Positions 39,763 to 46,568 of a stretch of 64,000 nucleotides of DNA are shown here, piece after piece (the stretch's first letter is position 1; the number at the start of each line of letters is the position of its first letter). A program made the position numbers and the translations under genes. The notes beneath the pieces are model-generated. The model searched no databases. It was not told the origin of the DNA and worked only from the letters and a program-made list of their open reading frames with translations. The DNA is taken from NCBI GenBank assembly GCA_963806935.1, contig CAWEAT010000009.1, positions 1 through 64,000 of the forward strand. The letters are read 5' to 3'. Origin of the DNA: Roseiarcus sp963806935. Its GTDB lineage: Bacteria > Pseudomonadota > Alphaproteobacteria > Rhizobiales > Beijerinckiaceae.

Positions 39763-41145
39763 ATGTCGACAATTGCCGCCGTGAGCGATGTGGAGCTTGT
39801 CGCGCGCTATGATGGGCGCGTGCCGCGCTACACCAGCTATCCGACTGCGCCGCATTTTACCTCGGCGGTCAGCGCCGCCGTCTATGAGCGCTGGCTCGGC
39901 GAGCTTCCGCCGAACGCGGCGCTGTCGCTTTATCTCCATGTGCCATTCTGCGACCGGCTCTGTTTCTACTGCGGCTGCAACACCTCGGTCGTCAGGCGTG
40001 ACTCATCGCGACGAGCCTACGGAGAATTGCTGGCGCGAGAGATCGACCACGTCGCTCGGCTGATGGGTCCGCGGCGAACCGTGACGCACGTGCACTGGGG
40101 CGGCGGCACGCCGACTTCCCTGCCGGGCGACTGCCTGTTGGGGATTATGGAAAAGCTCAGAGAGCGGTTTCTCCTCGCCCCCGGCGCCGAGATCGCGATC
40201 GAGGTCGACCCAACGTCGCTTCCGTTTGATCGCCGCGACGCTCTCGCTCCGATGGGCGTCACTCGCATCAGTCTCGGCGTGCAGGACCTGGAGCCCTCCG
40301 TGCAGCGAACGATCGGCCGCGAGCAATCCTACGAAGAGACGGAGGCTTGCGCGCTCGCTGCGCGCGCGCTCGGGGTCCGATCGCTCAATCTCGATCTCAT
40401 TTACGGCCTGCCGCTGCAGACGACAGAGGGCGTCATTTCGACCGCGCGTCGTGTTCTGGACCTCAAGGCCGATCGGATTGCGGTTTTCGGTTACGCTCAT
40501 GTGCCGTGGATGAAACGCAATCAGGCCCTGATTCCGGGCGACCTCCTGCCCGGGCCGCGGGAGCGCTACGCTCAAGCCACCGCGATTGAGCGAGTCCTGA
40601 CCCAGGAAGGGGGCTATGTCGCGATCGGCCTCGATCATTACGCGCAGCCGGACGACCCTATGGCCAAGGCCGCGGCCGCACGACGTCTGAAACGCGGTTT
40701 CCAGGGCTATACCACCGACGCGGCCCCGGTCTTGATTGGATTCGGAGCGAGCGCGATCGGCTCTCTCCCGCAAGGCTACGTGCAGAACGCGCCGACCGCC
40801 GCCGCTTATGGGAATGAAATCGAAGCAGGACGGCTCGCCACGGTCCGTGGGGTTGAGCTCAGCGCTGACGACCGGCTGCGCCGGGATGCGATCGGGCATA
40901 TCATGTGCGACCTCGAGGTCGATCTCGAAGCCGTGGCGGTCCGGCACGGCGCGGACCCTGCGCCATTGATAGAGTCGGCGGCAATCGGGTTGCCGCGATT
41001 TGTCGCCGACGGCCTCGCGCGTTGGGACGGCCGGCGAATCGCGGTGAACGAACGCGGCCGTCCGTTCGTACGCTCGCTCGCCGCTCTTTTTGACCGTTAC
41101 CTGAGCCAAGACGGGCGTAATCCAGCCCATTCCCACGCTCTGTAA
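39763..41145 (+). CDS. hemN: Oxygen-independent coproporphyrinogen III oxidase
   Basis: A radical SAM enzyme that makes protoporphyrinogen IX without oxygen. The 4Fe-4S site is Cys63, Cys67 and Cys70 (PFCDRLCFYCGC), with the following Cys72 that is typical of true HemN; GGGTPTSL is the SAM-binding glycine motif. The 460-residue length and the PRYTSYPTAPHF N-terminus separate it from HemW. No clear FNR box (TTGAT-N4-ATCAA) is visible upstream. Confidence 0.94.
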   Translation: MSTIAAVSDVELVARYDGRVPRYTSYPTAPHFTSAVSAAVYERWLGELPPNAALSLYLHVPFCDRLCFYCGCNTSVVRRDSSRRAYGELLAREIDHVARLMGPRRTVTHVHWGGGTPTSLPGDCLLGIMEKLRERFLLAPGAEIAIEVDPTSLPFDRRDALAPMGVTRISLGVQDLEPSVQRTIGREQSYEETEACALAARALGVRSLNLDLIYGLPLQTTEGVISTARRVLDLKADRIAVFGYAHVPWMKRNQALIPGDLLPGPRERYAQATAIERVLTQEGGYVAIGLDHYAQPDDPMAKAAAARRLKRGFQGYTTDAAPVLIGFGASAIGSLPQGYVQNAPTAAAYGNEIEAGRLATVRGVELSADDRLRRDAIGHIMCDLEVDLEAVAVRHGADPAPLIESAAIGLPRFVADGLARWDGRRIAVNERGRPFVRSLAALFDRYLSQDGRNPAHSHAL

Positions 41146-41271
41146 GCGGCAGGATTTCGTCGGCGGGCGCGAGAGCGGCAACTGGGCGCCGGCTTCGCCG
41201 ACCAACTCCACGAGGGGAGGCTTCTTGACTTGGCTCGGCGGCGGACCTTAAAGCGTGTCGAGCGCTGGATA

Positions 41272-41346
41272 GGGCGATTAGCTCAGCGGTAGAGCACTCC
41301 CTTCACACGGGAGGGGTCGCAGGTTCGATCCCTGCATCGCCCACCA
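41272..41346 (+). tRNA. tRNA-Val (anticodon CAC)
   Basis: The acceptor stem GGGCGAT (41272-41278) pairs with ATCGCCC (41336-41342), followed by discriminator A and an encoded CCA. D-arm GCTCAGCGGTAGAGC, anticodon stem CTCCC/GGGAG with loop TTCACAC (anticodon CAC, reading GUG), and T-arm GCAGGTTCGATCCCTGC are all regular. It reads toward an accessory region, the usual place for island insertion. Confidence 0.96.
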
Positions 41347-41392
41347 TTTTTTCAAAGGCTTACGAAGAGATGGTCGTTAGCCATCGAGATCG

Positions 41393-41412
41393 AGTCACCA
41401 AATAGTCACCAA
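41393..41412 (+). repeat. Short tandem direct repeat downstream of tRNA-Val
   Basis: AGTCACCAA occurs twice, at 41393-41401 and 41404-41412, separated by two bases, about 50 bases after the tRNA. The sequence from here to 41580 contains no recognisable gene. It could be what is left of an attachment or arm-binding region of a lost integrase, but no integrase gene is present. Confidence 0.4.
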
Positions 41413-41580
41413 CGCGACCCCACGGCGCCCAGGACCGGCCTCGAGGCTTTTGGGCTACTGGACACCGGCCGACGCCGCGAAGGCCGCCCTTGAGCCTCTG
41501 GCGACCTTTATAGACCTTCCCGCCGCGCCTCGATCGCCGACCACGACCGCTATCTTGCCGTTCTTTAACCCCAGCGCGGC

Positions 41581-42036
41581 TTAAGGAGTGACTGTAAGGC
41601 TTGTTTTCATCCCAGCCCGGTAATGGCTCGGTTGGTTGCAGATTAAAATATACTCGCCGGGCTTCAATGTCAGGCTCAGAGTTTTTCTCTCGCCGGGCTT
41701 AAGATCAGACGCTTCGCCAAGATCCTTGATCTCGGATTCGATTACCCGGCTATCCTTAGGGTCATACGGCAACTGCAGTTTAGGGTCGGCGGCCGACACC
41801 ACGATCATCTCGTGAACCAGGTCTTTCGAGTCGTTTGAAACCTCGAACGTGACCCGCCCGGCTTTGACGCTTCTCTTATCGGTCTTGATCGCCATGGATT
41901 TGATTGATGAGCCGGTTGACGGATCCATCAGGTCGACATGCACGACTGCCGTGTTTCCGGCCGCGTGCCCTCCCGCGCTCAAAAACAGCAAAGGCATCGC
42001 CAAGACTGGCAATCGCGTTTTACTTCCAAACAACAT
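41581..42036 (-). CDS. Secreted cupredoxin-like blue copper protein
   Basis: The 151-residue product has a signal peptide (to about residue 26) and a cupredoxin fold with a complete type 1 copper set: His75 (LVHEMIVV), Cys133, His138 and Met143 (CNQPSHYRAGM). It should be a small periplasmic electron carrier or copper-binding protein. Base composition is lower in GC than in the neighbouring core genes, and the gene lies in the accessory patch after tRNA-Val, suggesting acquisition. Confidence 0.85.
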   Translation of the reverse strand: MLFGSKTRLPVLAMPLLFLSAGGHAAGNTAVVHVDLMDPSTGSSIKSMAIKTDKRSVKAGRVTFEVSNDSKDLVHEMIVVSAADPKLQLPYDPKDSRVIESEIKDLGEASDLKPGERKTLSLTLKPGEYILICNQPSHYRAGMKTSLTVTP

Positions 42037-42344
42037 TGATCTCTCCAGGATTACAGCAAAGCAGACGATAGAAGGCCGGGGCCTTCCCGCGGCCTTCCCG
42101 CGACATCGCTGCCCATGTTCGTGGACTCATCGTCGAAATTGCGGCGTGAACATTACCATTTGCTATATTCGGGACGCAGCGAGTTTCAGAATGCCGATCG
42201 GGTTCCCATGAGCGCGGTGACGATCCAGGGAGAAAATCTTTCCGTTATTGGGTTGGGCCGCTTCGCCCGCAGAAGCTTGCCGTCGCTGCCCGCGCGGCCC
42301 GGTGCGCTCACGCTTAGGCCATTCGGATTCCTATGAGCCTTCCT
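42037..42344. other. Gene-free stretch upstream of the cupredoxin gene
   Basis: These 308 bases include an AT-richer patch around 42145-42170 and must contain the promoter of the minus-strand cupredoxin gene. A 73-codon plus-strand frame (42115-42336) has no family resemblance and biased composition, so I do not call it. Confidence 0.4.
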
Positions 42345-42839
42345 TTAGTCAGCCGGCGCCGATCGAACCACGCGGATTCCATCCTGCCGCTCGATTCCAC
42401 GATCAGGGGGCATAGGCTTGATGAGGCCGCGCTCGCCAGCGAGGATGTCGCGCCAAACATTGTTGCAGGACCGGCCGGAGAATTCGCCTAAGCCGAGCTC
42501 GAGCAATTGGCCGATCGCCATGTCGCGCTGTCTCCAGCTGACGTCGCCATGCGCAAGGCAGGCGCAAACGAAACTAGCGCCGTCGATCGGGGCCAGACCC
42601 GCGCGCTCGAGGCGCAAATTGGCGGCGTCGAACCAGTGGACGGCATAGACGCTGCTGACGGGCTGGGGGACGCGGAAAAACGTCCCGCTCACCCAAAAGG
42701 CACGGTGAAATTCGCTCCCGGGCGTGTCGCGCAGCCAGCCGTGCTCGGCGAGAACATAGGAGCGCAAGCGTGGCAGCTGCTCGGCGTCCGGCATTTCGAA
42801 ACTGGTCGCCCGCGGCGGCAATTCGGTGATCGTCACCAT
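42345..42839 (-). CDS. Hypothetical protein, last gene of a coupled unit
   Basis: I do not recognise this 164-residue soluble protein. It starts MVTITELPPRATSFEMPDAE and has a Trp/Phe-rich middle (FHRAFWVSGTFFRVPQPVSS, then YAVHWFDAAN) and two cysteines in SFVCACLAHGDVSW. No signal peptide or membrane segment. Its ATG overlaps the stop of the preceding gene (ATGGTGA), so it is translated as part of a three-gene unit behind an HTH gene. The longer open frame upstream is the neighbour's shadow. Confidence 0.6.
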   Translation of the reverse strand: MVTITELPPRATSFEMPDAEQLPRLRSYVLAEHGWLRDTPGSEFHRAFWVSGTFFRVPQPVSSVYAVHWFDAANLRLERAGLAPIDGASFVCACLAHGDVSWRQRDMAIGQLLELGLGEFSGRSCNNVWRDILAGERGLIKPMPPDRGIERQDGIRVVRSAPAD

Positions 42840-43228
42840 CGGCCTTCTCCTCGAGCGCGACGGTGGCATTGAAGGACGAAGGCCGCCGTGTCCGCCGCCG
42901 CCCTGGCGCGCCTCTCTTCGGCGCCAGGAGCCTCGGCAAGCTTGGCTTGCCAGTGCGCGAGCATCAGCGTCCTCGCCGGCAGCGCGTTGATGCCAAGCTG
43001 CGTCATAGCGTCGACCTTCTTGTCGTCGCCGGCGCCGACGTCGTCGTCCTCGCTGTTGATGTCCCGGATCGTGCGACGCATCAATTCGAGCGCTTCGTCG
43101 GCGTCGGCGAGCTCGAGACCGGCATTGCCACCATCGGCGTCGACGATCTCTTGCGCCCGGAACGGACTCGGCAAGCCGTTGGCGGCCTTCAGCCCGTCGA
43201 TAAGGCGCTTGTAGGTTTCGGAGATCAT
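42833..43228 (-). CDS. Hypothetical protein, middle gene of a coupled unit
   Basis: Unrecognised 131-residue protein starting MISETYKRLIDGLKAANGLP. It is acidic in the middle (RDINSEDDDVGAGDDKKVDA) and helical and basic at the end. No membrane segment. Its start overlaps the stop of the upstream gene by ATGA and its stop overlaps the start of the next gene, a tight coupling that suggests the three products are made in fixed ratio. Confidence 0.6.
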   Translation of the reverse strand: MISETYKRLIDGLKAANGLPSPFRAQEIVDADGGNAGLELADADEALELMRRTIRDINSEDDDVGAGDDKKVDAMTQLGINALPARTLMLAHWQAKLAEAPGAEERRARAAADTAAFVLQCHRRARGEGRW

Positions 43229-43653
43229 GGCTTTTCCCTTCGGACACGGACGCCGGATGGCAATTCGATCACGTTGCCGCCGCACAAGACCGCTTCTTTC
43301 AACAGCGCGACAGCCGCCTCGGCGTCGGCGGCTGGGATGGGCGCTGGCGGCCAATGATCGGCCGGCGCAGAAGCCCCGGCAGGAAGGGCTTCGCCCGGAT
43401 GCGCCGCCCAGGCGGTCGCGATCGTGGTCAACCAGGAATCGATATGGCGCTGCCGGCCAGCCTCGACCGGTGGACGCTGGGCCAACATGAGCGCCGGCAT
43501 CAAAGCTTCGCGCAGCATGGCGGCCGACGTGAAGCGATCGTCCTTGAACGCCGCGGCGACCATGTCGAGCGCGCGCCCGGCGTCGGGCGTGTCGCCGTGG
43601 GGGCCCCGGGCTTTCAGGAGCGCCGCGGCGAAGGCTTCATAGGGCGATGACAT
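43225..43653 (-). CDS. Hypothetical protein, first gene of a coupled unit
   Basis: Unrecognised 142-residue protein, helical, starting MSSPYEAFAAALLKARGPHG, with RQRHIDSWLTTIATAWAAHP in the middle and a C-terminal VLCGGNVIELPSGVRVRR that looks like a small beta element. No signal peptide. I set the start where composition becomes protein-like; the frame is open to 43788. It lies 216 bases downstream of the excisionase-like HTH gene on the same strand. Confidence 0.58.
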   Translation of the reverse strand: MSSPYEAFAAALLKARGPHGDTPDAGRALDMVAAAFKDDRFTSAAMLREALMPALMLAQRPPVEAGRQRHIDSWLTTIATAWAAHPGEALPAGASAPADHWPPAPIPAADAEAAVALLKEAVLCGGNVIELPSGVRVRREKP

Positions 43654-43869
43654 GGCCGAAGGGCCTAGGCGACGCCCATGGGTGCGCGCCAGATGGGCAA
43701 AACGGACTTTGGACGGTTGTCTCCCGTCCGATTGCAAAACGGCCAAAGCCGCCCTCGAGCGGGCCAACGGAGCCGCCAGGACGGCCAATTCGGGAGCGGC
43801 CAGGCTGGATATAGCCTCCGGGCTGCGCCGCGGCGGCGGGCCAGGTTGTATCGGCCCGCTGAAGCCCTT

Positions 43870-44211
43870 TCAGCGGGACCGGCGGCGGGCGGGCAGCTCG
43901 GCGTCGGCGGCGATGATCGGATGGACGCCCAGGCGCGGCAGAAGCGGGAGCCGTCCCTGCGCGATCAGCTTTCTCACCGTCGACGGGCTGCGGTGCACCT
44001 TGGCCGCGAATCCGGCGACCGTCAGGCCGGCGATCTCGGGAGGGGCGCCGATGTCCAGGCGCTCTTCGACCACGGCCAGGCGGGCGTTGAGACCGAGGGC
44101 GACGACCGCGGCCCGGTCCTGCCGATCCTCGAGCGCGGCGATCCGCTTAAGCGCCAGGGCGAGGTCGGTGCCGGCGCTCTCTTTGGCTTCGGTCAGGCGA
44201 CGCGCCTTCAT
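43870..44211 (-). CDS. Small HTH protein, excisionase/AlpA-like
   Basis: The 113-residue product has a coiled N-terminal half (ALALKRIAALEDRQDRAAVV) and a C-terminal helix-turn-helix (LTVAGFAAKVHRSPSTVRKL followed by IAQGRLPLLPRLGVHPII) of the kind found in excisionases and MerR-like DNA-binding modules. Such proteins control excision or transcription in integrative elements. It is separated from the IS by 74 bases and heads the minus-strand gene group. Confidence 0.62.
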   Translation of the reverse strand: MKARRLTEAKESAGTDLALALKRIAALEDRQDRAAVVALGLNARLAVVEERLDIGAPPEIAGLTVAGFAAKVHRSPSTVRKLIAQGRLPLLPRLGVHPIIAADAELPARRRSR

Positions 44212-44285
44212 GGCCGCCTATCATACGCCGATCGGCGGCGGCAAAACAGCGGTGCGAGCCTCTACGGTCAAAACCCAATCAGCTT

Positions 44286-45847
44286 GACTGGTTTCGACGG
44301 ATTGCGTTGAAAAACTCTGCTTGATTGGGGCGCTGATCACTGATTCCCTTCTCCTGGTTGCAGGAGATTGGCCGATGATGGGCGAGCGGCGGGTTATGCA
44401 AGAGGCGCTGTTCTACGGCTTCAGCCTCGAGCGGCATGTCCCCGACAATCACATGCTTCGCAAGATCGACCGTTTCGTCGACCTGTCGGATCTGAGGGCG
44501 CATCTGGGGCCCTATTACAGCGACGTCGGACGGCCGTCGATCGATCCCGAGCTGATGATGCGGATGCTGATCGTCGGCTACTGCTTCGGCATTCGCTCGG
44601 AGCGGCGGCTGTGCGAGGAGGTCCACCTCAATCTGGCCTATCGCTGGTTCTGTCGATTGGGGCTGGACGCCGACGTCCCCGATCATTCGACGTTTTCCAA
44701 GAACCGCCATGGCCGGTTTCGCGAGAGCGATCTCCTGCGCAAGCTGTTCGAGACGGTGGTGGCGCGCTGCATGAAGGAAGGGATCGTGGGCGGCGAGGCC
44801 TTCGCGGTCGACGCCAGCATGATCGTGGCCGACGCCCATCGACGGCGGGGCGTCGCCAAGGTCGAGGACCTCGATCCGACGTCCAATCGGGCGGTCGCGG
44901 AATATCTGTCGGTTCTGGATGATGCGGCCTTCGGCGGGGCGACGCCGGTCGAGCCGAAGTCGATCTCGCCGACCGATCCAGCGGCCCGCTATACGGCGGC
45001 GGGCAACACTCCCGCGGTTTACGCCTACTCCGACAACTACCTCATCGATCTCAAGAACGCGGTGATCATGGACGTCGAGGCGACGACGGCGATTCGTCAG
45101 GCCGAAGTCGGTGCGGCCAAGACGATGCTCGACCGCACGGCCGAACAGTTCGACGTCGCCCCGTCGCGCCTGGTGGCTGATGCGGGCTACGGCTCGGCCG
45201 AGATGATCGAATGGCTGGTGGACGAGCGCGGGATCGAGCCGCACGTGAAACTGATGGACAAATCCGAACGCAAGGACGGGACCTTTTCGCGCAGCGACTT
45301 CGCCTTCGATCCGGATCGCAACCACTATGTCTGCCCCGGCGGCAAAGAGCTGAGAAAATACCACCGCGCTTTCTCCAAGCCACGCGACGGGCTGACGAAG
45401 GAAGGCACGATGATCTACTTCGCCAGCAAGCGCGACTGCGAGGTCTGCGCGCTCAAGCCTAAGTGCTGCCCGGACGCGCCCGCACGAAAGATCGCGCGCT
45501 CCGTTCATGAAGCGGCTCGCGACAAGGCGCGGGCGATCGCAAAGACCGAGGCCTACGCCGTCTCACGTCGCGAACGAAAGAAGGTCGAGATGCTCTTCGC
45601 CCATCTGAAGCGCATCCTCAGGCTCGACCGATTGCGCCTCCGTGGCCCGAGCGGAGCGAAAGACGAGTTCCTCTTGGCCGCCACCGCCCAAAACCTGCGG
45701 AAACTGGCGAAGCTCATCCCCGTTCCGACGCCCGTCTTCGCTATATGAGGCAGAGCGGCCCCACTCGGCCGCCCTGACTGTCGTCGCAACCGCCCTTCGC
45801 TCTCGTCGGCCGAGTGGGTTTTTCAACGCAATCCGTCGACTCCAGTC
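44286..45847 (+). mobile_element. Complete IS1182-type insertion sequence
   Basis: Bounded by 30-base inverted repeats: left 44286-44315 and right 45818-45847, identical apart from two positions next to the outer six bases (GACTGG then NN then TCGACGGATTGC...). The element is 1562 bases and holds one transposase gene. I see no convincing target-site duplication in the flanking bases. It separates the HTH/orphan genes from a methyltransferase remnant. Confidence 0.88.
44375..45748 (+). CDS. IS1182-family transposase
   Basis: DDE transposase of about 457 residues. The N-terminal DUF772-like domain (RPSIDPELMMRMLIVGYCFG) is followed by the catalytic core with FAVDASMIVADA (first Asp), RLVADAGYGSAEMIEWL (second Asp) and a late VEMLFAHLKRILRLDRLRLR (Glu region), and a cysteine cluster (CEVCALKPKCC). 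The start is the ATG after a CAGGAGA site; the frame is open a little further upstream. It is intact and could be active. Confidence 0.93.
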   Translation: MMGERRVMQEALFYGFSLERHVPDNHMLRKIDRFVDLSDLRAHLGPYYSDVGRPSIDPELMMRMLIVGYCFGIRSERRLCEEVHLNLAYRWFCRLGLDADVPDHSTFSKNRHGRFRESDLLRKLFETVVARCMKEGIVGGEAFAVDASMIVADAHRRRGVAKVEDLDPTSNRAVAEYLSVLDDAAFGGATPVEPKSISPTDPAARYTAAGNTPAVYAYSDNYLIDLKNAVIMDVEATTAIRQAEVGAAKTMLDRTAEQFDVAPSRLVADAGYGSAEMIEWLVDERGIEPHVKLMDKSERKDGTFSRSDFAFDPDRNHYVCPGGKELRKYHRAFSKPRDGLTKEGTMIYFASKRDCEVCALKPKCCPDAPARKIARSVHEAARDKARAIAKTEAYAVSRRERKKVEMLFAHLKRILRLDRLRLRGPSGAKDEFLLAATAQNLRKLAKLIPVPTPVFAI

Positions 45848-46049
45848 GTTCGGTCGCGAAAATGACAGTCATTGCTCAACATGGGCGAAGCGGCAAATCG
45901 GCAGGTCTGACCAACCGGCGATCGCGGCACTACCGGCTGAAGCGTCTGTCCTCGCCTTCCCTGGGGCGGACACGCCGGCGTTCATGGACAAGGCCGGCTC
46001 CGGTTCTACACGATCCATTGCCGCCGAAGCCGCGCCGCCGCATCCGACT

Positions 46050-46268
46050 TTAGAGCGGCGTCGCCTCCTCTGCCCTGCGCGCGGCCAGAGCACCGAACGA
46101 TTCGCCGGTTTCGATGAGAACCGCAGGGTTGCCTGCTAAGGCCTCATACCGGCGCACGATTACATCGACATAGAGCAGGTCGAGCTCGACGCCGCGGCAG
46201 ACGCGCCCGGTCCTATCGGCGGCGATGAGGGTAGAGCCGGAGCTAAGGAACGGGTCGACGGTCGCCAC
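46050..46268 (-). pseudogene. C-terminal remnant of a DNA methyltransferase
   Basis: The 72 codons encode VDPFLSSGSTLIAADRTGR and then CRGVELDLLYVDVIVRRYEA and ETGESFGALAARR. This is the C-terminal SAM-binding motif (DPFxGSGST) and tail of beta-class N6-adenine/N4-cytosine DNA methyltransferases of the ParB-linked phage and island type. The catalytic DPPY part is absent, and the upstream sequence is unrelated, so the gene is truncated. It points to a former mobile element here. Confidence 0.8.
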
Positions 46269-46332
46269 TGCCGCCGAGCGAAATTCTGTAGGATTAAATC
46301 GTTCTCATAATTCCGTGCTCTGCCGGTAAGTC

Positions 46333-46482
46333 TTCCCTGTTTCCTTTGCTAGCGTTCCCTGTTCTGCGTCCAGGGAATCGGAACGGAAATGCCCGTGATT
46401 TCAAACCATTGAGCTTCTTCTCCCCGCCTTCTCTGCCCGGTTTCGTAGTTGTTTCCCTGTACTTTTCCCTGTTAGCAGGGAA
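46333..46482. repeat. Cluster of TTCCCTG/CAGGGAA repeats with two hairpins
   Basis: TTCCCTG occurs at 46333, 46355, 46453 and 46465; its complement CAGGGAA occurs at 46371 and 46476. Two pairs form perfect 7-bp hairpins: 46355-46377 with a 9-base loop and 46465-46482 with a 4-base loop (GTTAGC spanning the turn). No gene is seen in 46269-46568. The role is unknown; options are a REP-type element, a replication or partition iteron left by an island, or a transcription-end structure for aceE. Confidence 0.7.
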
Positions 46483-46568
46483 TCCGGGCGCCGGGGACTG
46501 GTTCTTCGCGACTGCGTCCACACCATCCAGCCCGGGAAACCGCAGAATCCGTCGCGACTCCTTTTGCG

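Noticed and set aside
41347..41580. A possible integrase remnant next to tRNA-Val
   Set aside because: Translations in all frames give no tyrosine or serine recombinase motif, so only the short direct repeat is reported.
42115..42336. A 73-codon plus-strand frame upstream of the cupredoxin gene
   Set aside because: No homology seen, weak start context and biased composition; more likely part of a promoter region.
43652..44287. A 211-codon plus-strand frame opposite the HTH gene
   Set aside because: Arg- and Ser-rich with no motif; the minus-strand frame gives a clear HTH.
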